Shown piece by piece: positions 29,374 to 39,062 of a stretch of 49,080 bases of DNA. Position 1 is the first letter of the stretch. Each line of letters begins with the position of its first letter. Both the position numbers and the translations under genes were made by a program. A model generated the notes under the pieces. The model made no database searches, was not told the origin of the DNA, and saw nothing but the letters and a program-made list of their open reading frames with translations. This DNA is from an uncultured Gammaproteobacteria bacterium (GTDB taxonomy: Bacteria > Pseudomonadota > Gammaproteobacteria > UBA4575). The DNA is taken from positions 76,380-125,459 of the forward strand of contig CAJQLY010000017.1 in NCBI GenBank assembly GCA_905479295.1. Direction: 5' to 3'.

Positions 29374-30311
29374 TGACAGATATAGAGCGAAATGATTTTG
29401 GCAAGGTTGCCGTATTAATGGGTGGGTTTTCCGGTGAACGTGAGATATCCCTGCGCAGTGGAAATGCAGTGCTGGCTGCGTTAGTTAATGCAGGTGTTGA
29501 TGCGCATGGCATCGATGTCGATAAGCATATTTTTAATCGTTTGCAAGATGAAAAGTTCAACCATGCTTTTATTGCTTTGCATGGTCGTGGTGGTGAAGAC
29601 GGCTGTATTCAAGGTGGTTTAGAAATGATCGGGCTTCCCTATACCGGTAGTGGCGTTATGGCATCCAGTATTTGTATGGATAAGATCATGACAAAAAAGA
29701 TTTGGCTGGCGATGGGTGTCTCAACCCCATGTTTTTCTGAGATACATGACAATACTCGATTTAAAGAAGTGGCGAATCACTTGGGACTGCCATTTATTGT
29801 GAAACCTTCATGTGAAGGTTCTAGCCTAGGTATCGCAAAGATTACTAGTGAGACTGAATTTGTCACTGCCTGCCTAAAAGCACATGCCTTCAGTGGTGAG
29901 TTAATGGCTGAAGAGTGGGTGCAAGGTAGCGAGTACACCATTGCTGTTTTAGATGATGAGGCCTTGCCAGTAATTCAGTTACAAACACCACATGATTTCT
30001 ATGATTTTGAAGCCAAATATAAATCGAATGATACGCAATATTTGCTGCCCTGTGGTTTGGATGAAATGGCAGAGGTTCAACTGCAAGTTCAGGCATTACA
30101 GGCGTTTCGTGCAACCGGTGCAGCATCCTGGGGGCGAGTAGATGTAATGTTAGACGATCAGGGTAAATCTTGGTTTTTGGAAGTGAATACTGTGCCTGGT
30201 ATGACCGATCATAGTTTAGTTCCTATGGCTGCAAAGCATATAGGCGTTGATTTTCAGCAATTGGTATTGCGTATTTTAGCAGCGAGTAGAGCTGGTCATG
30301 AAGTTGCATAG
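29367..30311 (+). CDS. ddl: D-alanine:D-alanine ligase
   Basis: Ddl (DdlB) joins two D-alanines for use by MurF. The 314-residue ATP-grasp protein has GGFSGEREISLRSG at the N-terminus (about 18-31), the HGRGGEDGCIQGGLE block (about 72-86), GSGVMASSICMDKIMTK (about 95-111), the phosphate-binding KPSCEGSSLGI (about 149-159) and the metal site EVNTVPGMTDHSLVP (about 275-289). The NTVPGMT sequence and Tyr-free active loop indicate D-Ala-D-Ala rather than D-Ala-D-Lac. Start may be 29367 or ATG 29373; both overlap the murB stop. ftsQ overlaps its end by 14 bases. Confidence 0.95.
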   Translation: MVMTDIERNDFGKVAVLMGGFSGEREISLRSGNAVLAALVNAGVDAHGIDVDKHIFNRLQDEKFNHAFIALHGRGGEDGCIQGGLEMIGLPYTGSGVMASSICMDKIMTKKIWLAMGVSTPCFSEIHDNTRFKEVANHLGLPFIVKPSCEGSSLGIAKITSETEFVTACLKAHAFSGELMAEEWVQGSEYTIAVLDDEALPVIQLQTPHDFYDFEAKYKSNDTQYLLPCGLDEMAEVQLQVQALQAFRATGAASWGRVDVMLDDQGKSWFLEVNTVPGMTDHSLVPMAAKHIGVDFQQLVLRILAASRAGHEVA

Positions 30312-31053
30312 ACATACACGAACTCGTTCACGTAAGACTCAAGGTGTCGCCCAGGTGACGCGTGTTGAAATGCGCGAATTATTTAAATTACTTGCAGTGG
30401 CCAGCTTAGTTATTACAGCTTTATACCTGGTCAGTTTGCTTGAGCGTGTTTCTATCCGATCGATTGTTGTAAATAGCACCTTGAAGCATGTAGATCGTGA
30501 TGGGTTACGTGAGGTGGTTGCCGATTATTCGCATGAAGGATTCTTTACTATTGATTTGGCTACGTTTGAAAAAGATATAGAAGATTTGCCTTGGGTATTT
30601 AGTGCCACTATTAAGCGTCGTTGGCCTAGTGAGCTATCGATTGTAATAAAAGAGCAAAAGCCTGTATTTCGATGGCAGGAAAGTGCTTTATTGAATCAGC
30701 GTTATCAGGTGTTTGAGGTCAGTGAGGCCAAGCAGTTTGAACGATTAGTTGCGCTTTCAGGCAGTCCTGAACGTAGCGTTCATCTAGCTAGTTTTTATCG
30801 CGATTATGCAGACTCTTTTGCACAATTGGATTTAGCGATACATGCAGTGCATGAAGATGGTCGCTATGACAAACGAGTAAAGCTTGAAAATGGCATCGTA
30901 TTGAAATTAAGTCGGCGCGATTATCTTAAGCAGATGCAAATAGCACGTTCGGCATTAAGTTTATTCCCTCTAAAGGAAAGAGCCATGATTGCCGAAATAG
31001 ATTTACGTCATAGCAATGGATTTGCTGTGCAATGGAAACAAAAAGACTCATAA
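30298..31053 (+). CDS. ftsQ: Cell division protein FtsQ
   Basis: FtsQ links the cytoplasmic ring to the periplasmic divisome through FtsB and FtsL. The 251-residue protein has a basic cytoplasmic tail (about 1-27), one membrane span (about 31-49), a POTRA domain starting IRSIVVNSTLKHVDRDGLREVV (about 55-75) and the FtsQ beta domain through residue 250. WVFSATIKRRWPSELSIVIKEQKP, the end of POTRA, is a typical family stretch. It overlaps ddl by 14 bases and is followed 15 bases later by ftsA. Confidence 0.95.
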   Translation: MKLHRHTRTRSRKTQGVAQVTRVEMRELFKLLAVASLVITALYLVSLLERVSIRSIVVNSTLKHVDRDGLREVVADYSHEGFFTIDLATFEKDIEDLPWVFSATIKRRWPSELSIVIKEQKPVFRWQESALLNQRYQVFEVSEAKQFERLVALSGSPERSVHLASFYRDYADSFAQLDLAIHAVHEDGRYDKRVKLENGIVLKLSRRDYLKQMQIARSALSLFPLKERAMIAEIDLRHSNGFAVQWKQKDS

Positions 31054-31068
31054 ACCGGACTATGCGAG

Positions 31069-32304
31069 ATGGGAAAACGAAGTGAACAAGGCATGATTGT
31101 CGGACTCGATATTGGCACCTCAAAAGTGGTGGCAATTGTTGGTGAAATTACTGAGGAAGGCGAAATCGAAATTATCGGTATCGGTTCTCATCAGTCACGT
31201 GGCCTAAAAAAAGGCGTGGTTGTGAATATTGAAAGCACAGTGCAATCAATACAGCGGGCAGTGGAAGAGGCTGAGTTGATGGCTGGTTGTCAGATTCATT
31301 CTGTCTATGCTGGTATTGCAGGCAGTCATATTAGAAGTATGAATTCACATGGCATTGTTGCAATTAAAGATCGTGAGGTTGTGGAAAGTGATGTTGATCG
31401 TGTGATTGATGCAGCGAGGGCTGTTGCTATTCCAGCAGACCAAAAAGTACTGCATGTAATTCCACAAGAATTTGTTATTGATGAGCAAGAAGGGATACGT
31501 GAACCAATTGGAATGTCTGGTGTTCGTTTGGAAGCCAAGGTTCATCTAATTACAGGTGCTGAATCATCTGCGCAGAATATTGTTAAGTGTATCCAACGCT
31601 GTGGCTTGCAAACCGATGACATTATTCTTGAGCAGTTAGCTTCAAGTTATGCAGTGCTGACGGAAGATGAAAAAGATTTGGGTGTTTGCTTGGTTGATAT
31701 TGGTGGCGGTACTACTGATATCGCTGTGTTTTCTGAAGGTGCAATTAAACATACGGCAGTCATTCCAATTGCGGGTGATCAAGTGACTAATGATATTGCA
31801 GTTGCTATGCGTACACCTACGCAATATGCCGAGGAAATTAAAACTAAGTATGCCTGTGCGCTGCGCCAACTAACCAATCCAGATGAGGTGATTGAGGTGC
31901 CTAGTGTCGGTGATCGTCCGCCGAGGAAGTTAGCACGACAAACTTTGGCTGAAGTGGTTGAGCCGCGCTATGAAGAGTTGATGTCACTAATTTTGGCAGA
32001 GCTACGCCGCAGTGGTTATGAAAACCTAATTGCAGCAGGTGTCGTCTTGACCGGCGGCAGCGCGAAAATGGAAGGCGTCGTTGAGCTGGCTGAGGAAGTA
32101 TTTCATATGCCAGTGCGTTTGGGTGTACCGCAATATGTCACTGGGCTGATTGAGGTGGTGCGCAATCCGATACACGCCACCGGTGTTGGCTTGTTGTTAT
32201 TTGGAGCGCGAAATGCAGCTTTAAAGGAACCAAATACATTTTCTGCGAGTGGTATTTCATCCAAATTCACACGTGTAAAAAATTGGCTACAAGGTAATTT
32301 TTAG
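31069..32304 (+). CDS. ftsA: Cell division protein FtsA
   Basis: FtsA is the actin-like protein that tethers FtsZ to the membrane and signals to FtsW/FtsI. The 411-residue length is typical. Actin-fold nucleotide motifs are VGLDIGTSKVVAIVGE (about 12-27), VDIGGGTTDIAVF (about 204-216) and VVLTGGSAKMEGV (about 325-337). The extreme C-terminus, KFTRVKNWLQGNF, has the expected amphipathic membrane-targeting helix. It precedes ftsZ by 48 AT-rich bases. Confidence 0.97.
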   Translation: MGKRSEQGMIVGLDIGTSKVVAIVGEITEEGEIEIIGIGSHQSRGLKKGVVVNIESTVQSIQRAVEEAELMAGCQIHSVYAGIAGSHIRSMNSHGIVAIKDREVVESDVDRVIDAARAVAIPADQKVLHVIPQEFVIDEQEGIREPIGMSGVRLEAKVHLITGAESSAQNIVKCIQRCGLQTDDIILEQLASSYAVLTEDEKDLGVCLVDIGGGTTDIAVFSEGAIKHTAVIPIAGDQVTNDIAVAMRTPTQYAEEIKTKYACALRQLTNPDEVIEVPSVGDRPPRKLARQTLAEVVEPRYEELMSLILAELRRSGYENLIAAGVVLTGGSAKMEGVVELAEEVFHMPVRLGVPQYVTGLIEVVRNPIHATGVGLLLFGARNAALKEPNTFSASGISSKFTRVKNWLQGNF

Positions 32305-32321
32305 TACTTTATATATTTTAA

Positions 32322-32346
32322 TTATTAGTAATAAAAAACGAGGAGA
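32322..32346 (+). promoter_or_regulatory. AT-rich ftsZ leader with palindrome and strong ribosome site
   Basis: The 48-base ftsA-ftsZ gap contains the palindrome TTATTA-G-TAATAA (32322-32334) and then AGGAGA (32341-32346), well placed for ATG 32353. This is among the stronger ribosome sites in the cluster, which fits the high FtsZ level needed. A TATATT upstream could be part of an ftsZ promoter, but no clear -35 was found. Confidence 0.45.
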
Positions 32347-32352
32347 AGATAA

Positions 32353-33510
32353 ATGTTTGAGTTTGACGATTCATATGGACAAAGTGCCGTCATCAAGGTG
32401 ATTGGTGTTGGTGGCGGTGGTGGTAATGCTGTTGAGCACATGGTGCAAGCATCGATTGATGGTGTAAGCTTTATTTGTGCCAATACAGATGCACAAGCAC
32501 TACAACGATCGAGTGCAAAGATTACATTCCAATTAGGTACCGATATTACAAAGGGCTTAGGTGCGGGTGCTAATCCTGAGATTGGACGCCAGTCGGCATT
32601 AGAAGATAGAGATCGTATTCATGATGCGATTGCTGGTGCTGATATGCTTTTCATTACGGCTGGCATGGGTGGTGGTACGGGCACTGGCGCAGCACCGATT
32701 GTTGCAGAAGTTGCGCGCGAGCTTGGTATCCTGACAGTGGCTGTCGTGACCAAGCCCTTCCCATTTGAAGGCTCCAAACGTCGTAAGATTGCCGAGCGTG
32801 GTATCGAAGAATTATCACAACATGTGGATTCTCTGATTACTATTCCAAACGAGAAATTACTCACTGTTCTAGATAAAGATATGACTATGCTGGATGGCTT
32901 TAAGGCAGCCAATGATATCTTGTTACGTGCAGTGCAAGGTATTGCGGAAGTGATTACCTGCCCTGGGTTGATCAACGTTGATTTTGCTGATGTGAAAACG
33001 GTGATGTCAGAAATGGGCATGGCAATGATGGGGTCTGGAATGGCCACTGGTCCTGAACGTGCGCGCGAAGCGGTTGAGTCAGCAGTGTCTAGCCCGCTAC
33101 TTGAAGACATTAATATCACCGGTGCACATGGTATCTTGGTTAATGTGACGGCTAGCAGCAAGCTTACTATGAGTGAGATCTCTGAAGTAGGTTCACATGT
33201 TGAAGGTTTAGCTTCGGATGATGCAACTGTGGTGGTCGGTACCGTTATTGATGAAATGATGGAAGATAGACTACGTGTCACGGTAGTGGCTACGGGTATT
33301 GGTAGAGAAGCTGCACAACAGTTAGGTAAACCAGAGATTAAGCTGGTTAATCAGGAATTAGCTGATACATCACAAATGAGTAGCGACTATAGCAAGTTGG
33401 ATCGTCCAACCGTTTTACGTGCGGCTGAAGACAATAATACAGCGGCTGCCGGAGGCCTAGATGAAGATTATCTAGATATCCCTGCTTTTTTACGTCGTCA
33501 GGCAGATTAG
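32353..33510 (+). CDS. ftsZ: Cell division protein FtsZ
   Basis: FtsZ is the tubulin-like GTPase that forms the division ring. The 385-residue protein has the GTP-binding VIGVGGGGGNAVEHM (about 16-30), the tubulin signature GMGGGTGTGAAP (about 104-115), the catalytic T7-loop aspartates in NVDFADVKTVM (about 208-218), a variable linker (about 320-368) and the conserved C-terminal peptide LDIPAFLRRQ that binds FtsA, ZipA and ZapD. It is the last gene of the dcw cluster. The next gene is on the opposite strand 11 bases away, and no hairpin terminator is visible there. Confidence 0.98.
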   Translation: MFEFDDSYGQSAVIKVIGVGGGGGNAVEHMVQASIDGVSFICANTDAQALQRSSAKITFQLGTDITKGLGAGANPEIGRQSALEDRDRIHDAIAGADMLFITAGMGGGTGTGAAPIVAEVARELGILTVAVVTKPFPFEGSKRRKIAERGIEELSQHVDSLITIPNEKLLTVLDKDMTMLDGFKAANDILLRAVQGIAEVITCPGLINVDFADVKTVMSEMGMAMMGSGMATGPERAREAVESAVSSPLLEDINITGAHGILVNVTASSKLTMSEISEVGSHVEGLASDDATVVVGTVIDEMMEDRLRVTVVATGIGREAAQQLGKPEIKLVNQELADTSQMSSDYSKLDRPTVLRAAEDNNTAAAGGLDEDYLDIPAFLRRQAD

Positions 33511-33521
33511 TAAGCGTTAGT

Positions 33522-33902
33522 TTATTCGAGAATCTTACGTAGTTTTTTGCATTCTGATTTATAGCGAGAACTATGTGGATTCATGCCGGACTTTGTTGGT
33601 TTTGTGATGTTGTCAGACATACGATGATCCAATCGAACGCGTAGGCGATAAAGAGGTCGACCTAATTCAGTTGAGAACTCCTCGTTCAGCTGCTTTAAGA
33701 TCTCATGTTGTTGATAACGCAGCAGAGTTGCACGCTCTGCTCGATTGGTGATGATAGTCAGTTGATTGGTTGTGATATCTGCAACCCAGCAATATGGCGC
33801 TAAATCTGGTGATAAACGGCTACGTATACTAGTGCTAAGTTGACTTAGAAAGGCGGCTTTCTTTAGATAATGCCGATGAATAAGATGGCTGATTGATTGC
33901 AT
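33522..33902 (-). CDS. dciA: DciA-like protein (DUF721), probable replicative helicase loader
   Basis: DciA is the ancestral loader or chaperone of the replicative helicase DnaB in bacteria that lack DnaC. The 126-residue protein shows DUF721 features: an N-terminal helix and hydrophobic core (about 18-60), LTIITNRAERATLLRYQQHEILKQLN (about 49-74), and a KH-like fold followed by a basic tail. Position just after ftsZ and before an M23 peptidase and secA is the usual gammaproteobacterial context. It is convergent with ftsZ. Family assignment rests on size, pattern and context more than a sharp motif. Confidence 0.8.
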   Translation of the reverse strand: MQSISHLIHRHYLKKAAFLSQLSTSIRSRLSPDLAPYCWVADITTNQLTIITNRAERATLLRYQQHEILKQLNEEFSTELGRPLYRLRVRLDHRMSDNITKPTKSGMNPHSSRYKSECKKLRKILE

Positions 33903-33980
33903 AGTGTGACAAAAGTGATAGTGATTTGACGCTTAAGCATTCTATATACGAAAGCGCCCCAAGGCCGTAGAATAACCCAA

Positions 33981-34904
33981 ATGAACGTACTCATCTCCCC
34001 CCGTGGCATTAAGCGACGTTTAGACTTCTCACTGTATAGTCAGCGTCAACGCTGGTTAGCTCGGCTAGGTCTACTGATAGTGGCGGCTAGCTGTGGCCTT
34101 ACTGGCTACTATTTTGGTGGTAGCCTTGGTCAGCAGACACTATTAACGCAATGGAAGAAGGATGTAGCACAACAGCATAGCTTGTTAGAGGGTATGCGAG
34201 GCGAGAGTGAAGCGCAAATAGAGGCATTAACGCAGAAGATCGTGTATTTTCAGGCCTATATTAATCGTTTAGAGGCAATTAGTAATAAATTGATGATCAC
34301 CGCTAAGATCGATGATCTAGAGATTGATTTTAGTTCGGATCCTGGTTTTGGTGGCCCAGCAGCGGCCTTAGAGAGTAGTGATCATGTTGGATTGCTCTCA
34401 GAAATGGAACAAACACTGAGCTTGATCGAGTCTGAATTAGAGAGTCAGCAGAATAAATTATTAACCTTGGATGCAGTTTTAAGCTCACGTCAGCGAAATG
34501 AAGACGCTATGCCAAGCGGTCGTCCAATTAGAAAAGGCTGGGTGTCATCTAATTTTGGTGAACGTACTGACCCTTTTACTGGGCGTAAAGCGCTGCATAA
34601 AGGTATCGATTTTGCCGGTAAATCTGGCGCAGATGTTTTAGCTGTAGCTGATGGGATTGTGACCTTGGCCGCTATACGCCCTGGTTATGGCAAGTTAGTT
34701 GAGATCGATCATGGTAATGGTTATGTAACGCGTTACGGCCATAATAGAGATTTTCACATTAACCCAGGTCAAGTGGTAAAGCGTGGAGATGTGATTGCTG
34801 CAATAGGGAGCACGGGACGCTCAACCGGTCCGCATGTTCATTTCGAAGTGTTAAAAAACGGACATCATGTTAATCCTATGAAGTTCCTTAGTCATTCGAA
34901 ATAA
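33981..34904 (+). CDS. M23 family metallopeptidase (LytM domain), membrane-anchored
   Basis: A 307-residue inner-membrane protein with one anchor (about 26-48), a periplasmic coiled coil (about 55-105 and 135-170) and a C-terminal LytM/M23 domain (about 185-300). Zinc ligands are complete: H206 and D210 in HKGIDFAG, and H287 with H285 in PHVHFEV, so it may be an active peptidoglycan endopeptidase rather than a degenerate EnvC/NlpD-type activator. It lies between dciA and secA, as in Pseudomonas. The 172-base gap to secA holds a small palindrome (TAAGCTAGCTTA, 34917-34928) and no secM-like ORF. Confidence 0.9.
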   Translation: MNVLISPRGIKRRLDFSLYSQRQRWLARLGLLIVAASCGLTGYYFGGSLGQQTLLTQWKKDVAQQHSLLEGMRGESEAQIEALTQKIVYFQAYINRLEAISNKLMITAKIDDLEIDFSSDPGFGGPAAALESSDHVGLLSEMEQTLSLIESELESQQNKLLTLDAVLSSRQRNEDAMPSGRPIRKGWVSSNFGERTDPFTGRKALHKGIDFAGKSGADVLAVADGIVTLAAIRPGYGKLVEIDHGNGYVTRYGHNRDFHINPGQVVKRGDVIAAIGSTGRSTGPHVHFEVLKNGHHVNPMKFLSHSK

Positions 34905-35076
34905 GCGGTCTAATAATAAGCTAGCTTAGGAATAAGACATTCTAAGGTAGCGAAAAATATTTGAACATAATAGATAAGCCTGTATCCGCATGGCAGTCAG
35001 CGGTTTATAAACTATATACGGTGCAAAGTGAAATTGATCTGCGCCTTACATTAACGTCTTAGTCGATCTCTTATAT

Positions 35077-37806
35077 ATGCTTGGAAAAATCGCAAAAAAA
35101 ATCTTTGGTAGTCGTAATCAACGAGTGCTATCAAAATATAAAAAATTAGTTGTCCAGATTAATAATCAGGCAGCACAGATGCAGGCCCTTAGTGATGTTG
35201 AGCTGAGTGCCAAAACAGAAGAGTTTAAGGCTCGGTTAGCAGCTGGTGCTACATTAGATTCACTTATCCCTGAAGCTTTTGCGGTAGTTCGTGAGGCCGG
35301 TGTTCGGGTGATGGGTATGCGTCATTATGATGTGCAACTGGTTGGTGCTTTGGTATTACATGATGGCAACATCGCCGAGATGCGTACTGGCGAAGGTAAA
35401 ACCTTAGTCGCTACTCTGGCAGTCTATCTAAATGCCTTGCAGGGTGAGGGTGTCCATGTTGTTACGGTGAATGATTACCTGGCAGAACGAGATGCAGCCT
35501 GGATGGGTAAGTTGTATACCTTTCTTGATATGAGCGTTGGAGTTATTACTGGAGGTCTTCCAGATGAGCAACGTCGTGATGCCTATCTTTCAGACATTAC
35601 CTACGGTACTAATAACGAGTTTGGTTTTGATTATCTACGCGATAATATGAAATTCGCAGCCGATCAAAAAGTCATGCGCGCACCATTTTTTGCCGTGGTT
35701 GATGAGGTCGATTCAATTCTTATTGATGAGGCTCGTACACCACTGATTATCTCAGGCCCTACCAATGACAGTTCTGACTTATATGAACATGCGAATAAGA
35801 TAGTACCGTCACTTTCACGTCAAGCCGATGAAGAAAGTGACGGCGACTACCTCGTTGATGAGAAATCAAAACAAATTTTTCTCAGTGAACAGGGGCATGA
35901 GCATATTGAGGAGCTACTTATCGAGGCTGGCTTATTAGAGGCCGATGACTCTCTGTATGACAGTGCAAATATTAGCTTATTGCATCATATGAATGCCTCC
36001 CTGCGTGCCAATGTCTTATTTCAAAAGAACGTTGATTATATTGTGCGTGATAATGAGATTGTGATTGTCGATGAATTTACTGGCCGAACTATGCCTGGAC
36101 GCCGTTGGTCTGAAGGGTTGCATCAAGCAGTGGAAGCAAAAGAAGGCGTGGAGATTCAAAATGAGAACCAGACACTAGCTTCGATCACCTTTCAAAACTA
36201 TTTCCGTCTATATGACAAGCTGAGTGGTATGACGGGTACCGCTGATACCGAAGCATTTGAGTTTGAACAAATCTATGGTCTTGAAGTGGTCGTTGTACCA
36301 ACTAACCAAGAAGCTATACGTGATGATCGTAGCGATTTGGTCTATCTCACGATGCAAGACAAGTATCAGGCTATCTTAGAAGATGTGCGCGACTGTGCCT
36401 CTAGGGGACAACCTGTCTTAGTCGGAACTGCCTCGATTGAATCTTCAGAGATTTTGGATGGTTTACTAACTAAAGCGGGTATTGCGCATCAAGTACTGAA
36501 TGCAAAACATCATGCCTCTGAATCACAGATCATCATTCAGGCTGGGCGCCCTAAAGCAGTTACTATTGCCACCAATATGGCTGGTCGTGGTACTGACATT
36601 GTACTCGGTGGCAACATTCAGCCAGAGATTGATGCTCTAGGTGAAGAAGGTGATGCAACAGTTATAGAAAAGTTAAGAGCCGATTGGAAACAAGCCAATG
36701 CAGAAGTTTTAGCTGCAGGTGGGTTACATATTATTGGTACTGAAAGACATGAGTCTAGACGTATTGATAATCAATTACGCGGACGTTCTGGCCGTCAAGG
36801 TGATCCTGGATCTAGTCGTTTTTATCTGTCTATGGAAGATACCTTAATGCGTATTTTTGCCTCTGATCGTGTGCGTACCATGATGCAAAAGTTAGGTATG
36901 GAAGAGGGTGAAGCGATTGAACATCCTTGGGTTAGTAAGGCGATTGAGAATGCACAGCGAAAAGTAGAATCACATAACTTTGATATACGAAAGCATTTGT
37001 TGGAATACGATGATGTCGCTAATGATCAACGTAAAGTGGTATACGAGCAACGTAATGAATTGATGCAGACTGATGATATCAGCGAGGATATAGAGGCAAT
37101 CTGTTTTGATGTGGTTGAGGATATTATTAGCGGCTATATTGCGCCACAGAGTATGCCTGAACAGTGGGATCCCAAAGGTTTAACAGTTGCATTAGATAAA
37201 GAGCTGGGCCTAAAAGCAGATATCGATCAATGGCTAGATGAAGATGATAAGTTGCATGAAGAGAGCTTGCGTCAACGTATTCACCAAGAAGTAAGCGATA
37301 TGCTGAATGCCAAGGAAGAATTGATTGGCGTAGACGTTATGAAGAATCTGAAGAAGGATATTATGATGCAGATTCTTGATGGCAAGTGGAAAGAACATTT
37401 GGCGGCGATGGATTATTTACGTCAAAGTATTGGTCTGCGAGGTTATGCGCAGAAAAATCCAAAACAAGAATATAAGCGTGAAGCATTTGATATGTTCCAG
37501 CAATTATTGGATCAGATTAAATCAGATACGGTAGGTCTGCTGTGTAAGATTCAGTTTGAGGCGGCACAGAAACCAGAATTTGAACCAGTCTTTAAGCCAG
37601 AACAAGACGCTGTTGAAATGCGTCATGAGACAGCTAGTAATATTCTTAACCCACAGGCACAAAATAATGCTGAAAGGCCTGTAAGCAAAAAACCTAACAA
37701 GCGAGTGGCAGCGCCGATGCGTGTTCCAGATAAAATTGGCCGTAACGATCCTTGCCCCTGTGGTTCTGGTAAGAAGTTTAAACAATGTCATGGTAAGTTG
37801 GGTTAG
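35077..37806 (+). CDS. secA: Preprotein translocase ATPase SecA
   Basis: SecA is the motor that drives secretory proteins through SecYEG. The 909-residue length is close to E. coli (901). Walker A is MRTGEGKT (102-109), the DEAD-like motif is [17 protein letters not shown] (about 208-224), and helicase motifs [14 protein letters not shown] and [14 protein letters not shown] are intact. The C-terminal zinc-binding tail is present: C893, C895, C904 and H905 in [16 protein letters not shown], so SecB and ribosome binding are expected. ATG 35077 is preceded by a long leader; no arrest-peptide gene was found there. Confidence 0.98.
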   Translation: MLGKIAKKIFGSRNQRVLSKYKKLVVQINNQAAQMQALSDVELSAKTEEFKARLAAGATLDSLIPEAFAVVREAGVRVMGMRHYDVQLVGALVLHDGNIAEMRTGEGKTLVATLAVYLNALQGEGVHVVTVNDYLAERDAAWMGKLYTFLDMSVGVITGGLPDEQRRDAYLSDITYGTNNEFGFDYLRDNMKFAADQKVMRAPFFAVVDEVDSILIDEARTPLIISGPTNDSSDLYEHANKIVPSLSRQADEESDGDYLVDEKSKQIFLSEQGHEHIEELLIEAGLLEADDSLYDSANISLLHHMNASLRANVLFQKNVDYIVRDNEIVIVDEFTGRTMPGRRWSEGLHQAVEAKEGVEIQNENQTLASITFQNYFRLYDKLSGMTGTADTEAFEFEQIYGLEVVVVPTNQEAIRDDRSDLVYLTMQDKYQAILEDVRDCASRGQPVLVGTASIESSEILDGLLTKAGIAHQVLNAKHHASESQIIIQAGRPKAVTIATNMAGRGTDIVLGGNIQPEIDALGEEGDATVIEKLRADWKQANAEVLAAGGLHIIGTERHESRRIDNQLRGRSGRQGDPGSSRFYLSMEDTLMRIFASDRVRTMMQKLGMEEGEAIEHPWVSKAIENAQRKVESHNFDIRKHLLEYDDVANDQRKVVYEQRNELMQTDDISEDIEAICFDVVEDIISGYIAPQSMPEQWDPKGLTVALDKELGLKADIDQWLDEDDKLHEESLRQRIHQEVSDMLNAKEELIGVDVMKNLKKDIMMQILDGKWKEHLAAMDYLRQSIGLRGYAQKNPKQEYKREAFDMFQQLLDQIKSDTVGLLCKIQFEAAQKPEFEPVFKPEQDAVEMRHETASNILNPQAQNNAERPVSKKPNKRVAAPMRVPDKIGRNDPCPCGSGKKFKQCHGKLG

Positions 37807-37815
37807 AGTCTAGTT

Positions 37816-39033
37816 ATGCCTGTGAATTTAACCGCACCGACTGCCTTGCTGCCTGTCCCTGGTGTGCGTTTAGCGACTGCCGCTTCAGCTATGCGCTATC
37901 AAAACCGTGATGATCTGGTGTTGATTGAAATTGATCCTGCAGCCGAAGTGACAGCGCTATTCACCCAGAATAAATTTCGTGCACCCCCAGTTGAGTTGGC
38001 GATAGCTCACTTACAAGCAGCTACACCACGCTATCTTATTATCAATGCAGGCAATGCTAATGCAGGTACAGGTAGTGCCGGTATGCAGGCAGCAGAAAAA
38101 ACCTGTCTTGATGTTGCTAATCAATGTGTCGTGAATTCTAATCAAGTATTACCATTTTCCACCGGCGTGATTGGTGAGCTACTAGATAGCGATAAGGTTA
38201 AGCTCTGTTTAGCTGATCTACAGCAGAATCTCTCTGAGGATCATTGGTTACAGGCCGCTGCTGCTATCTTGACGACTGACATTGTCGCCAAGGCTCAAAG
38301 CAAACAAATCATACTGAATGGTAAAGCGATCACAATTACTGGTATGACTAAAGGTTCAGGCATGATTTCGCCAAATATGGCAACCATGCTGGCTTATGTC
38401 GCTACTGATCTAGCGATTTCTAAAGATGTATTAAAGCGCTTATTGAGCGAGATGGTTGAACAGTCTTTTAATTCCATTACGGTCGATAGTGATACTTCAA
38501 CCAATGATGCCTGTGTGCTGATTGCCAGTGGTAATGCCAAATTAAATTATGCCGATCTAACGCCAGCACAACAGCTAGAATTTGAAGCTGCACTGCGTGA
38601 TGTGATGCAGACCCTAGCGCAATCAATAGTGCGTGATGGTGAAGGTGCGACTAAGTTTGTTACTGTGCAAGTGGCGACCGCGGCAGATAAGGCCTTAGCC
38701 AAGCAAGTGGCTATGTCGGTGGCCAACTCACCTCTAGTGAAGACGGCTCTAGCTGCCTCTGATGCTAACTGGGGTCGAATTCTTGCTGCTGCTGGCAAGG
38801 TTGAATCAGAGCGATTAGATTTAACTAAAGCCAGCCTGACAGTAAATGATGTGGTGATCTGGAAAGACGGACGTATCCACCCCAGCTATAGCGAAGCACA
38901 GGGTAAGGCTGCATTCATGCAAGATGAAATTAATCTGCTAATCGATTTAAATGATGGTATTGAAACAGTCACAGTATGGACCTGTGATTTGACGCATGAG
39001 TACATTCGTATCAATGCAGAATATCGAACCTAA
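37816..39033 (+). CDS. argJ: Bifunctional glutamate N-acetyltransferase / N-acetylglutamate synthase
   Basis: ArgJ moves the acetyl group from N-acetylornithine to glutamate, recycling it in arginine synthesis; bifunctional forms also use acetyl-CoA. The 405-residue precursor cleaves itself before the catalytic threonine, T190 in the motif SPNMATMLAYVATD. Other blocks are the NAGNANAGTG stretch (about 77-86) and FSTGVIGELL (about 114-123). The C-terminus HEYIRINAEYRT is complete. It follows secA by nine bases, as in Pseudomonas. Confidence 0.96.
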   Translation: MPVNLTAPTALLPVPGVRLATAASAMRYQNRDDLVLIEIDPAAEVTALFTQNKFRAPPVELAIAHLQAATPRYLIINAGNANAGTGSAGMQAAEKTCLDVANQCVVNSNQVLPFSTGVIGELLDSDKVKLCLADLQQNLSEDHWLQAAAAILTTDIVAKAQSKQIILNGKAITITGMTKGSGMISPNMATMLAYVATDLAISKDVLKRLLSEMVEQSFNSITVDSDTSTNDACVLIASGNAKLNYADLTPAQQLEFEAALRDVMQTLAQSIVRDGEGATKFVTVQVATAADKALAKQVAMSVANSPLVKTALAASDANWGRILAAAGKVESERLDLTKASLTVNDVVIWKDGRIHPSYSEAQGKAAFMQDEINLLIDLNDGIETVTVWTCDLTHEYIRINAEYRT

Positions 39034-39062
39034 GTTTAATCAGCCCTGTATAGCAAACTAAT

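Noticed and set aside
32619-33281. 220-residue minus-strand ORF opposite ftsZ
   Set aside because: It is a shadow of ftsZ: Ser/Thr-rich low-complexity translation, no recognisable domain, fully inside a highly conserved gene.
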